Assembly: GCF_028554725.1 (NCBI RefSeq)
Contig: NC_071670.1
Location: 66,563,001 to 66,627,000, forward strand
Direction: 5' to 3'
From: Zeugodacus cucurbitae
Taxonomy: Eukaryota > Arthropoda > Insecta > Diptera > Tephritidae
DNA: 64,000 nucleotides
Numbering within the stretch: the first letter of the stretch is position 1; each line of letters starts with the position of its first letter. Below are positions 11,913 through 23,154 of the stretch, one piece after another. The position numbers and the translations under genes were made by a program. Below the pieces are notes generated by a model that worked only from the letters and a program-made list of their open reading frames with translations, was not told the DNA's origin and did no database searches.

Positions 11913-12378
11913 ATGCATTTGCCGAGCGCATCGGCTGCGGTATACAGCGGCGGTTCAACAACTGGCGGCCTTGTTGGACTCGGCGGTGGAGGTGGCGGTG
12001 GTGCTGGCGCCGGTATTGGCATTGGTGTGGGCATCGACGATGCCGTCGGGCATAATGTATGCAGTCTGATTGGTGGTAATGGTGCCGCCGCAATGGCTAC
12101 ATCGTGTACGTCGCCGATGCGTTGGTGTGAAGGCGCCGCAGTGCCACAACCGTTACCGCCCAGTAATGCGAGTATTGGCAGTAGTTCTCCAATAGGTGGC
12201 GCAAGCAATGGCACGGCACATAGTAGTAATAGTAATACAAATAGTAGCAGTAACAATAATAATAATGCCAACAACAATAACAACCATAATAGCAGTAACA
12301 ATAATGCTGGCTGTCAGGACCTGTGGTGGACGGAGCGTATGGTGCAGATGGCGCACGAAAAGTATCCCAACGAACTAG
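11913..12378 (+). CDS. lz: RUNX transcription factor, coding exon 1 (residues 1-155)
   Basis: The ATG at 11913 begins MHLPSASAA; it is the first ATG of the open region, and MHLP is also how fly Runt starts as I recall it. Residues 20-55 are Gly-rich. About 95-130 form a Ser/Asn-rich linker encoded by AGTAAT/AACAAC repeats. Residues 136-155 read DLWWTERMVQMAHEKYPNEL, the conserved lead-in to the Runt domain. The exon ends at 12378 with CTAG then GTGAGT, a strong donor, leaving one base of the next codon. The ORF simply runs into a stop after two intronic codons, which confirms the exon end. The low-complexity segments are typical of fly transcription factors and probably vary in length between species. 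Confidence 0.88.
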
Positions 12379-13689
12379 GTGAGTAGTGAGGTGGTTTTGA
12401 AATTTTTTACACGTATATTAAGTGTATCTCTGAGCGTATTAGATTAAATATATTTCAGGAAAAGGCAAAAAAATTTTGAGTCTATGCCCTCCTTTATAAT
12501 CTCGAAATCTCTGCTCATATGGTAATAAATTTATAGAAATATGAGCCAACCGATTTTTAAATGTTTATGAGCTCTGTCGATATTCATTACGTCATATTAA
12601 ATTTCATGGACCATATTGAACAAAAGTAAATTTAGTATTTTCACTTGCTTCTTCAACATTCTAGATTAATAGAGTTAATCGATAAATTTAGCACGAATAT
12701 TAATAATCTGAAGTTTATTTTCTTATAATTTACTTTTTTATCCATCTTTTATTCCTTGAGATCAAGCTTTAACTTAATTCGACTTTTTCAAATCTGATCG
12801 TTTTATTAGTTAATGTCTCCACATGCCGTTGTCTTCTCTCTTACTTCTTAAATAAGTTTTCTGAAAAATTTTGGAATCCTGATTTCCTTGCTTTCGATAC
12901 CTAATCCAGAATACTATTATCTTAGAGCAATGTTTTAGTATATATATCCAATATATCTCCCGCATTAATATGGCTCACTGAACATTTTAAGTTCTTTAGA
13001 GTCAAAAATAATCTGGAATGTACTGATCTCATATACTTACATATTTTAGATTCAGTCACAAGTTTATGAATGAATATTTTAAAATTACATTCGTAATTCA
13101 ATACTTTAAGAATTGAAGCTAAAAAACAAGGGAATTCCTAAATTGTTTTATAAAAAAGAAACCTTGTATATTTGCATACCCCTCGAATACCTTAAAAAAT
13201 AACGGTTATTTTTGATTTAACTCAATAAAAAATATGTATTGGCATTCAAGAGTCTCGTGTCAAAAGGCATGCCACAATAATCAGTGTTCATATTATAATC
13301 TTTATATATTCATATAGTATTAAAAAGCTAAATACGAAAGATATACCGACATACATGTAAAGCTTTTGTGTATAGGGCTTCATTGTGCATGTGTAATTCG
13401 AAACGCCTGATATTGATACATCTTTAGTACACCTTAGTATTATTTACTCGTACTTACGTCTTCGAAAAATTAATGATTTTGCATTTTTTACTTGGCTTGA
13501 GACCTCTTTTTATGTGAAAGTAAATTTGAGGGTAATCCTTTTCATTCAGAAGATGCCTTGATGCTTCAAAAATTGGTTTAAAAATAGTTTTAGTGATGCC
13601 AAAGTAATAAATACGGCTACCATTAATATTATTAATAAAAAAATACCAATTAACCGAAACATACATGTTTCAATTTCAACACCCTTTTC

Positions 13690-14096
13690 TTACATCCATA
13701 CATATCGTTGGCTTAATATAGAAAAGGCGTATCTACATTTTTTTCGAAATCGCGTTTTTAATGTATTCTGGTAGACCACTGTCAAATACTCCTCCCCTTA
13801 AAAAATTAGTGGGCTATGATCGTAAATAACGGATTTATAGTCATATAAAAAAAGCCCTCAATCATTTGAAGTTACAATAACAACATAAAGCCCTATCTCA
13901 AATAACTTTAAAGATATTAAAAATAATAACAAAATTATACCACAATTGAATTTGTTACCTGTTTTGAATAAAAATTGCAATAGAAATGTTTTTTTGCATC
14001 TTAAGTTTTTAAGGTTTTATTCAGTTTTTTCCTTCTCCTGAAAAAGTGTAGATACGCCTTTTCTATATTAAGCCATCGATATATATGGATGAGTAA
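13690..14096. mobile_element. MITE with roughly 55-bp terminal inverted repeats (407 bp)
   Basis: The left arm (13690-13746) and right arm (about 14040-14096) are inverted copies of each other. Their shared core is GGCTTAATATAGAAAAGGCG followed by TATCTACA, with only a few mismatches over about 55 bases. The 290-base interior is non-coding and AT-rich. Target duplication cannot be fixed because the similarity runs to the ends. Class unknown. Confidence 0.7.
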
Positions 14097-14167
14097 GATG
14101 CCACAAAGTCATTAGTTTGATAGTTGTTATTTCGATAACAGTTGAATCACTATTTACTAAATTCCGT

Positions 14168-14880
14168 TGTATGTGATTGGCGTTGCAACCGTTTAGCCGG
14201 TTATAGCCGAATCGACGATAGTGCGCCACCTGTCTCTCTCCTTCGCAGTTCGGCGCCAGTTGGAGATCCCAAGTGTAACCAGGTCGCTCTCCACCTGGTC
14301 CCTCCAACGGAGTGGAGGCCTTCCCCTTCCTCGGCTTCCTCCGGCGGGTACTGCATCGAACACTTTCAGGGCTGGAGTGTTTTCGTCCATTCGGACAACA
14401 TGACCTAGCCAGCGTAGCCGCTGTCTTTTTATTCGCTGAACTATGTCAATGTCGTCGTATAACTCGTACAGCTCATCGTTCCATCGTCTGCGGTATTCGC
14501 CGTTGCCAATGTTCTGAGGACCATAAATCTTGCGCAAAATTTTCCTCTCGAAAACTCCTAGTGTCGTCTCATCTGATGTTGACATCGTCCAAGCTTCTGC
14601 ACCGTAAAGCAGGACGGGAATGATAAGCGACTTGTAGAGCTTGATTTTGGTTCGTCGAGAGAGGACTTTACTGTTCCATTGCCTACTCAGTCCAAAGTAG
14701 CACCTGTTGGCAAGAGTTATTCTGCGCTGGATTTCGAGGCTGACATTGTTCGTGTTGTTGATGCTGGTTCCCAGGTATACGAAATTATCTACGACCTCGA
14801 AGTTATGACTGTCAACAGTGACGTGGGAGCCAAGACGCGAATGCGCCGACTGTTTGTTTGATGACAGGAGATCATTGTCC
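14168..14880 (-). mobile_element. RTE-type retrotransposon, C-terminal part
   Basis: A 251-codon minus-strand frame (14193-14948) carries the C-terminal region of an RTE-clade reverse-transcriptase protein. It contains FVYLGTSINNTNNVSLEIQRR, KIKLYKSLIIPVLLYGAEAW, VFERKILRKIYGPQ and RIKRQRLRWLGHVVRMDENT. The 3' end of the element (left side) has a GTTGCAACCG..CGGTTATAGCCG phrase related to the 3' end of the 59.2-kb copy. The catalytic core of the reverse transcriptase and the endonuclease are missing. It lies antisense in RUNX intron 1, and the long open frame suggests it is younger than the 10-kb fragment. Confidence 0.85.
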
Positions 14881-15190
14881 TTAGAACGTTTGCAGGGGTC
14901 GTCATCAAAAGGGGGGTGTCTCATCCGAGACTTTCGTAGATTTTTCATTGGGGGGTGTTTTTATGTGGTGGGTCCCAAACCCTACGCACAACCGCATAAG
15001 CGGGCTTCGCCTTCTCACTTTAGCTCGCCTTCAAACGGATGTCTGTTGGCTACCCAGAGGATACTTGGTCTAAAACCGGAAGTCGTGAGCTGCTTGAACC
15101 ATGTGGAGAAGAATCGTTTCTGGCCACTCCCAAGTGAGTGACAATCAAAAACTTTCCTCACTTGCGTGAACTTCTACACATGATCCCATC
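14881..15190 (-). mobile_element. 5' portion of the same RTE element joined to its C-terminal part
   Basis: This GC-rich block reads, on the minus strand, into MKNLRKSRMRHPPFDDDPCKR and then directly into LLSSNKQSAHSRLGS. In the longer copy at 59.9 kb LLSSSKQSAHSRLGS is instead preceded by the reverse-transcriptase segment GLEVNEDKKKY. So about 2 kb or more of the middle has been lost, and the join is in frame. That this block is the 5' region is an inference from its position and from memory of similar fly elements. Confidence 0.5.
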
Positions 15191-16115
15191 CTCCCAAATT
15201 CTAAATTCACACTAAATTCCGTTAGTGTGATTAATACTGATTCACTCTAATACATTTTATAAGGAATACCATTTAATATTAAAAATAATCAAAAAAAAAA
15301 AAAATAAATATTTTAAAGTGATTGATCAATTTAAACAATATTTTGTCATAAGTTTATGAAATGAACATGAAATGTTCATTAATTTCACCAGTATGGTCTG
15401 AACCTATCGTTTGATGTCAGACCTGATAAGATTGACTAGGAACTGCTGTTTGACGATGACAATAATAATTGGCCCCTCAAGAGGAATATTGCCTAAGATC
15501 TTCTTAAACAACTACATAAACCGATACCAAGGAATTTAAACATTTGACTCATAAACTATTTTATAAATAATGGGTATTTTTTTAGACGAACGGTTTTCAA
15601 TGATGCAATACTTTTTCAGAGTTGGTCATCGTTTATTGCTGACATACGGCCCGATTTGCCGGCGGTATTTCAGGCAAATATAAATTTTCCTATATTATGG
15701 AAAATCCTTAACTTTCTAATAGAGCTAAATTCTTTGCCATAACATTAAATTATATGTGTTTTATTTCTGCTTGAAATCCACATGTTAAAAAAAAACACCC
15801 TTTATGAGGAATATATGTTTCATCGGTTTTATTTCAGCGTCAAGAGCACTCAAATCAGCATTTTTTTGTTAATTTTTTTAATTAATGCAAAGAAATTGAC
15901 AAATTGTGACTATCGATTTTAATAAGCCGTTATGTTTTTGTTGTCTATATAACTATGTAAAACTGTTATCTAATATAACGCTTGTCAACAGCACACCAAG
16001 CATCCCAACTATAATTAAATCATATTAATGAATATTGCACATAATTAATTAATTACGATGACAACCGCCTTTAAACAATAACTAACAACAACAACAATCT
16101 CATTTCCGCTTTCAG

Positions 16116-16355
16116 TACCCACCAGCAACCCATATTTCTTATGCTCCAAGCTGCCACCACATTGGCGTGCCAACAAAACGCTGCCCAGCTCTTTCAAAGT
16201 GGTAGCGCTCGTGGAGGTCGGCGATGGCACGACGGTGACGATACGGGCCGGCAACGATGAGAACTGCAGTGCGGAGCTGAAGAACTGTCAGGCGACGATG
16301 AAGGAGCATGTGGCCAAGTTTAATGATCTGCGCTTTGTGGGACGCAGCGGCAGAG
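16116..16355 (+). CDS. lz: RUNX transcription factor, coding exon 2 (main Runt domain)
   Basis: Begins after TTTCAG and encodes residues 156-235, including SNPYFLCSKLPPHWRANKTLP, FKVVALVEVGDGTTVTIRAG, NDENCSAEL and VAKFNDLRFVGRSGR. This is the Ig-like (s-type) Runt domain. The Arg and Lys in HWRANK and the Arg residues in FVGRSGRG correspond to the DNA-contacting positions R80, K83, R135, R139 and R142 of human RUNX1, so DNA binding should be intact. The usual NDENY is NDENC here, and the usual GEV is VEV; both are conservative oddities. Ends at 16355 in AGAG then GTGAGT. 240 bases, phase 1 at both ends. Confidence 0.95.
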
Positions 16356-16909
16356 GTGAGTTGATTGACAGCAAATAAAGAATGAATATATTTAAGAACG
16401 AGAAAAAGAAATTTGTGAAAATCAGAAGCATCGGTAGGAGCACCTTCAGCAGTCAATAATGAGCCACATTGGCAGTGTTTAACTTCCGTCAAAGAATTTT
16501 TAGTACACAAGTGTTGTTGTTATGTTTACAACAACAACTTTAGTTTGACTTGCACATGCAAGAACGCATTTTGCGTCACCTTAAGTGAGACAAATAAATA
16601 GCTGCATTTCAAGCGAATTGCTAACTGAACGAGCGGGCGTGCACCAGTAGGTACAAATTACATATGTACATGCATACATATAAATATATATACCGTTATG
16701 TGTGTGTAAAGCTTCCACTTGTGAGCTGCACAAACTCAATGAGGTTCACTCACAGAAGTCGTCACATTATGTCGGTAAGCCTCAGGGGCTCAAACACTTA
16801 TTGCACATTTTATATACATATATAAATATATGCAAAAGTACTCCTTGAAAGTCTGTTAGGCCCGCTCGCAACCCTTAAGAATGCGGATTACCAATTTCAC
16901 ATCGACCAA

Positions 16910-16938
16910 ATTACACTCGATCGTCGTCGAGGTGTAAT
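16910..16938. repeat. Short imperfect palindrome
   Basis: ATTACACTCGA and TCGAGGTGTAAT face each other around a six-base TCGTCG centre, with one bulged base. It could be a hairpin or a dimeric protein site inside intron 2. Confidence 0.45.
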
Positions 16939-17989
16939 TCTGCAGCGACAGCATTCGTGAGCGTGTTACAGTGTCCAAAAACTGCACCAACTGTCATCTC
17001 CCATCCATCACGTGTCCATGTCCATGCGCTTAGTGGCAACCAGTCATTCACGCAGTCACTCAGTCAGCCAGGCCAGCCTATGACATCATGTTACCGATCG
17101 TTCGGGCTGTTCCACCGCTGTGCTTCCATACCAATTTGACGTATAGCAGTAAAATGTTGCAACATTTTTGACACGCAACACAAATTTTTGCCATCAATAA
17201 TCGATTTTAAAGTGTGCATTGTTGGGCATTGTTGTTGTTGCACTGCGATTGCAATATGTCATCTTTATTTTGTACAAGCTGGCAGGCAAGTGGCTTGTTG
17301 CAAATGTTGCAAGTGCATGTGTGGAGAGTGGCGCAACGCGATAGTTCGCTAATTCTCGACTGAAACTAGTAATTAATGCACTAGAAGCGAACTCACGCAA
17401 GAGCCAGCAGGCAAAAGTGCAACAGTTGGTCGAAAATGTTGTTGTTATTGTAATTTGATGGTAATTAGATTTTGCACTTTTATTTAGACAAACTTTTAGA
17501 AATTTGATGTAGAGCATTCATATACAATTAAAACCAATTAAAACCAACATATAGTAAATGGGTGTGGCTTCTACTTCAGTGAACTCTTTAATTGGTGCAT
17601 TTTGTGTGTCAAAACCATGTATTTAAATTGTCTGTGCTTGTATGAGTTCTAAATTGCATTTTAATAACTTCATTTCGATTCTATCACATATTAGATACAT
17701 TGTATGTGAATGGGCGTGGTTTTCGGTAAAGCTCATTATCCACATATATTTAAAGCAACTCCTGAAGGCTTTACATTTTACTTGGGACATTTTTTGTCAT
17801 AAATTATATTACCTGTTTTGTACTGTCTATTTGTGATCAGCTCCATTGAAACCTGCCTTGCGATCAAATTGTAAAGTGTTGCGAAGTGTAGATCCTCTCG
17901 TATGATAAACTCTGCCCATCATTTATCATGGAATATCTGCCTATGACATCCAAAGGCCGGTACCTTCGCCAACTTGCAGCATTTTCTAG

Positions 17990-18140
17990 CCCATCACCTA
18001 ACACGGACTTATGGTCGCAAAAGGAAATGGAGCTGGCTCGGGCATGTTCTGAGACGAGATTCAGACACAATCTCCCGGAACGCCATCGACTGGAATCCAC
18101 AAGGCAAAAAGAAAAAAAGGCCGACCTCTATCTAATCTAG
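17990..18140 (+). mobile_element. Fragment of a second non-LTR lineage
   Basis: From 18016 the + strand reads RKRKWSWLGHVLRRDSDTI, then SRNAIDWNPQGKKKKRPT before a stop at 18139. The WLGHVLRR...ALDWNPQGKRKRGRP signature is the C-terminus of an RTE-like reverse-transcriptase protein distinct from the family at 10, 14 and 59 kb. Only the tail remains. Confidence 0.7.
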
Positions 18141-21100
18141 GTCCAAAAAAATTGGAGTCAAATCAAGAATCTAGCACAAGATCGTAACAAACGGTGAAAT
18201 CTCATTGTGGTCCTTTGCTCCCACGTGGAAAAAAATTCGATCAGTTCCATGTATCTTCGATAATTTTATTATTGTTTATTAGTAAAATCAGATGTTCATC
18301 TACACAGTAAGGCGTTTTAACCTGGTCTGGCTGGCAGCCCATAGACATCTACTTGATGGATCAAAACTATTACTATTACAAATAGACTTCTAAAAAAATT
18401 GTACGCATTTGCTATTGTTTTTGTTGTTGTAGCAGCAAAAAACATTTCTCACATAATCATGAGAATAATATTGAGAAATTCTACCGAGTTGACTGCAGAG
18501 TTTTTGGTCGATAGAAAAACCCAGAACTTACCGCTTGCGTAGAACAGTAGGGTCCATATTTCCGTGTTGGTTAGTAACAATACCGAATATATAAGAATAT
18601 AAAAATTAAAATCCAAAATAAGAAAAATTTAGGAAAAAACTAAATAAGAACAACCACAGGGAATTTAAGTATAATGAAAAATTTGGCGGTCAAAAGTTTG
18701 CCCGAATGCACAAGCACTTCGATAAGGGTTTTAAAATTCGTCTCTGACGCATATGGTAGTTATAAGCGGGTCGAGCAGTCAAGGGCCGCCATTTAGTTAA
18801 AAAAAAATAATAATATTACACATTTTTTTTAAACCGTTGAACTCTGAAATATTTCATTTTGTGGTTAGTGGTTAGCATTAACAGTACTTTGGCTGAAACA
18901 ATCGTATGTTATGTGCGATAACAATAAAATTTATAAAGAAAAAACGATAAAAAGTAGTTATTTACTTAATCATATCGATAATAAAATAAAAAAATAAAAT
19001 GTACTTAAATTATTGTTAAGAAAATAAGAAAAAAAAAACAAGGTTAAACAGTAATATTATTTTTTTTTTTTAAAGTACAGTTACATACAATATTGATAAT
19101 AAAATTTTTTTTTGAAAATAAATCCACTAATGTGGAGTACAACATTACTAAGATTTTCAAAAATAGTCATATATCTATAAAATAAATAAAATTAATAACT
19201 ATTAAAATCAGTCATTTTCAAAATTAAACAAAAAATACTTCAAGTCGCGATTTTTTAAATCGATTTTCGTTTTTCCATATCACTATTTCCAATCATCATT
19301 TTGTCCATTAAATGGACTCCACGGTTCCGCTGAAATGAGCAGCGTACGCTGGAGGCGGGGACAACAGCTATGTTGCATATATACAAACATACATACATAC
19401 ACACAAAAGTAACTGCATAGTAGGTACAAAAAAGGCAATCTTATTGCTGTCTGTTGGTGACTATTTAAATGTCGGTTATGACGGTCGCCGCTGCCTTTGA
19501 TTGGAATGACATTTAATCATGCGAAACAGCGAAAACAATAATTACGAGCGCAATAATGTCGCTGCAGCAAGGACTACAAGTAAATAAGATTTTTTAATTT
19601 ACTCTTCGCATTTTTTATGCCAGCTAACAGTTGGGAGGGGAAAGTGTGTGTGAATGCGCGCAACAAATCACCATTTTGTCAGAGTGTCATTGGTCACTTG
19701 TTACAAAATTCACCGCTGGTCAGTTGGTGTTTCTGACAGCCGCTAAGCAGCATCGCAAGTTACATTAGACTATAATGGAAAAATATAAAATGACAAAAGC
19801 ACCACTAACGATGCGCGTTATATTATTCAAATGGGTACTTTATTAATATCGTACTGTTATCAATTAAAAAGTAGGGATTGTAATTATAATCAAATAATTT
19901 TGAAGTCCTAAAATTTGTTTTTTATTAAATTAAGCAAAATAATTTCAAAACTTCCACAAATTTATTTTTCAGATAAAAACATAAATATGTTTTGTTCGCT
20001 CAATTTGTCTGAACATCACTACCCTTACGCAGATTAAATCGCATTTTGTAAAATACCTTACTAATATACTCAAAGTCCTCATTAGCGGCTGCATACTTTC
20101 ACCAACTCGTCAACAAGCACTTGCATGCGCGCTTATCTAATACATAATACCCTTATGTATCTATGTAAGTGTTTGAAAGAGTTGTTGAGCGTTTGTTCGA
20201 AAATACCAAAAACTTAACAAGATTAATGAATTCAATTTGTTTGCACACAATTCGGCTGGACTTGTTGTAAAAGTCAGAAACTCACACGAAAACTCAATTG
20301 CGGCCTTTCAAGAAGAGTTATATTGTCTTGTTTTTGTTTTTTGGCAGTCAGTACTTGCATATAATGAACACATAAGAGCCTGCTGACACGCGTCATCAAT
20401 AAGCGGCTTTGTACGGCGACAACGAAATAAAAACTCAAAAGTCAAACACGCCACACCGAAAAGCCGAATCTTAAAAGAGATAATCATCCTTGCCCTATGA
20501 CATGAATCAAGTAATAAAACAACAACAAAAACTGATTTATCTCCTCATTTGAAGTTAACCCTTTTGTTTTATTTGCTGCTCGCACACTCTCCTTTGTTAT
20601 TAGGGGCACTGCGGAGAGAGTGCTGAATTGGTTCACTCCGTTGCAAGGTACCGTTGTTTTCGGTTGTTGGTGGCGTTGGCGCTGAATGACTAATTTAGAT
20701 TATTAACTTTCAGAAATCTGAAATTTTTTTGTTGTCTCTATGCTAAAGCCTTCGCTGAGCATTGATCTTCGCTTTTGTTTTGCTTTTTTTTTGAATTATT
20801 TTGATGAATATCACAAACAAATCGGCATCAAGCGCACACATATGATCTATATACAAATGTACGAGTATGTGGATATGTAAGTTAATAACATTTTCATTGT
20901 TAGGACAATGCTTTGAGTTTTGTAAATAATTCTTTTCGCTGGACATTTCATCTGGGCTTATGCTTGCATGTAGTTATGTGTGTATATGTATATGTATGTA
21001 GTGCGGTTGATTTATTTTCGTATAATTTTTATTAATTGCACTTTCAAACGCGATTCGGCGCTATTTGCGTTACAACTTCATCGATCGTTTGTGTTTTTTT

Positions 21101-22767
21101 TCGCCGCGTCTTCTACATACGCACTCAAATGTTACCGATTTCAACTTCAAAAATCTTTTCTCCATTAACGTGAACCCATTTCGGTGGCAAATGCGCGTAG
21201 TTAATAACTTTATTGTACTTGTTAAAAAGACCTCAATAGCTTGTAATGATTCGTTGATAACTTGGTTAGCTCGGTGCAAGTAGTTGCTCGGCTCATTGCC
21301 TCTGCGCTGATTTGTGGTATTTCTTTGTTTTTTTTTTATTCTTTCTTTCGGGAGCTCTAATTTAAAAACGCCTCCAAAGAGCAATTAATTTTATTAGAAG
21401 CTTTTATGTTGTAATCATCTAGTTATTTAAACACGTTCGTCTTCTTGTACCGATAATCTTTATCTGTCATTATGTGAGAAGAGTAGAATTAGTCAGTAAC
21501 ATTAGTTCATCACATTTTTTTTTAACTTTAAAAGAAAAACTATTGTATATTATTAAATAAGCTTATCAGTATAGTTTGGGTTTGATGAATTGTGGAAACA
21601 GTTAACTTCAAAACATTTTGATGAAAATGTTAAAGAAGTCAGTTCAACAATATTATATTGCTTAGAAATAAACGCAACACTATTTTCAAAATTTAAGAAT
21701 ACGTCTACAAGAGGATTTTTTCTAGCGCTAAACTGGCGCGGCTTAACTTTAAACGCGTTTTTCTCGAAACGATACTCTCGGCTTCTCAAGTTTTACTAGA
21801 CTGAGAGTCTTATTTATAGATAGATGCCTTTATCACTGGAACGAGGCTCATCCCCAAAGTTTTATTTTTGCTATTTTTTTTATATTCGACAAAGTCAAAA
21901 AATTCGTACAAAAAGTCGCCATTTGTGAAAAAATTCCTTTAAAAATTTCCGTAGTTCCAACAGTAGAGAAGATACTCTAGTATCCTGCTACCTAATCTGA
22001 GCTGGTCTCCCAAGAAATAAACTCCATGAGAGAAATTTTAAATTTGAATTTATGCATGAGCATTATATAATAATAAAATATACAATTTTTAGAGTAAACC
22101 CGAAAAAATTTTACTTTTCAACACATTTTAGCAAAAAACATCACACTGACTCCTGCTGACCCAGTAACATTGAACTTTGTAAAGACAATTTTCTCACCCA
22201 TAATTCAACATTATCCCATTTAGTTGCTGTCAAAAACAGTGAAAAGGTCCTTAAAATGATTTCACACCCTTGGCGAACTGATTTTCGGCAATTAACTGCT
22301 CCACTTTGGCAACTTCAAGCCATGCCGCCAGCTAATATGGCGCGTGTAATGATCACTTTAAATTAATTTAACCATCAAGAAAGCGCAGAGGGCAGAGCTC
22401 GGCGTAATTTCTTTAAGATGTTGGCGTTGCTCAACAAAGGGACCGACTGCTGATACGCGCGTCGTCAAAGTTAGTAGAATCGCTACTCATAACCGACAGC
22501 CAATTGTAGCTTACTGTAGTCTTAAGACCACCGCTTGGCTGCTGAAACCATTTGCATGTCACACGATTGACATATTGCCACATTGCCACATTGCCACAAG
22601 ATTTACGTTCGCACTTTACTTTTAGAGCCTGGCCGTCGGCCGTTGGGTATTTTAACATTGTATGCTGATATGTTTTTTTTTTGCAGCCACTTTAATTGAA
22701 TAAGCCTAAACTTTATTTCGACACTAATTTATATATGTTTGTTCTTTTTGTTTTTGTATATTTTCAG

Positions 22768-22881
22768 GCAAAAGTTTTACGCTTACGATCACCGTGCACA
22801 CGAGTCCCATACAGGTGGCCACCTATGCCAAAGCTATTAAAGTCACCGTTGATGGTCCGCGTGAACCGCGCTCCAAGACAA
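22768..22881 (+). CDS. lz: RUNX transcription factor, coding exon 3 (end of Runt domain)
   Basis: Starts after TTTTCAG and encodes residues 237-273: KSFTLTITVHTSPIQVATYA, then KAIKVTVDGPREPRSKT. This closes the Runt domain; the Arg residues in GPREPR match R174 and R177 of human RUNX1, both DNA contacts. The donor is CAA then GTAAGT (GT at 22882-22883), leaving one base. Joined to exon 4 it reads PRSKT-SPTGGLPF. A second donor of the same phase lies 273 bases downstream (see the alternative extension). Confidence 0.92.
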
Positions 22882-23154
22882 GTAAGTTGGTCGTTGATGG
22901 CCGTGGCAGACGTACGAAGGCACAAATGACACGTAGATATTCTTCCTCCTCTATCACTACCACTACTACTACTACTACTTTCAACACTTCCAACACTACT
23001 ACACCTAGTTCCAAATACAAATTATACGAGTTGCATGTAATGGACTCACAATCACCGGCCGAACAATACGCACGAACCATCGCATCGTCGTCGTCCATAA
23101 TGTCCTGCCGTTCGTTTGAGCAGAGTGATTGTGGTGATGCCATGTTCAATAATG
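22882..23154 (+). CDS. lz: Alternative 3' extension of RUNX exon 3 (91 residues)
   Basis: The frame stays open beyond the first donor for 273 bases to a second good donor, AATG then GTGAGC (GT at 23155-23156). It also leaves one base, so it can splice to exon 4 in frame. The insert begins KLVVDGRGRRTKAQMTRRYS, then has a Ser/Thr stretch encoded by ACT repeats, then SKYKLYELHVMDSQSPAEQY and ends AMFNN. If the second donor were not used, the frame would stop at about 23172. Sense-codon content and phase agreement argue that this is a real long isoform, though chance cannot be excluded. Confidence 0.5.

Larger units (their letters stand above)
12379..16115 (+). other. RUNX intron 1 (3.7 kb)
   Basis: Bounded by GTGAGT and TTTCAG. 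It holds AT-rich DNA, a MITE (13690-14096), an internally deleted RTE relic in antisense (14168-15190) and otherwise nothing recognisable. It separates the Runt-domain lead-in from the domain itself. Confidence 0.8.
16356..22767 (+). other. RUNX intron 2 (6.4 kb)
   Basis: Interrupts the Runt domain at GRSGR|GKSF. It contains AT-rich DNA, a short non-LTR fragment (17990-18140), a GC-richer stretch around 16860-17110, another at 19300-19800 and a third near 20380-20660. In Drosophila the lozenge eye enhancer is intronic, so the GC-richer blocks are reasonable enhancer candidates; no binding site was verified. Confidence 0.75.

Noticed and set aside
11683..12301. Several long ORFs on both strands overlapping RUNX exon 1 (for example 11683-12093 and 11900-12301 on the minus strand)
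   Set aside because: They mirror the Gly/Asn/Ser-rich codons of exon 1, have Leu-only or Arg/His-only translations and no motifs; the + strand frame has the splice sites and conserved domain.
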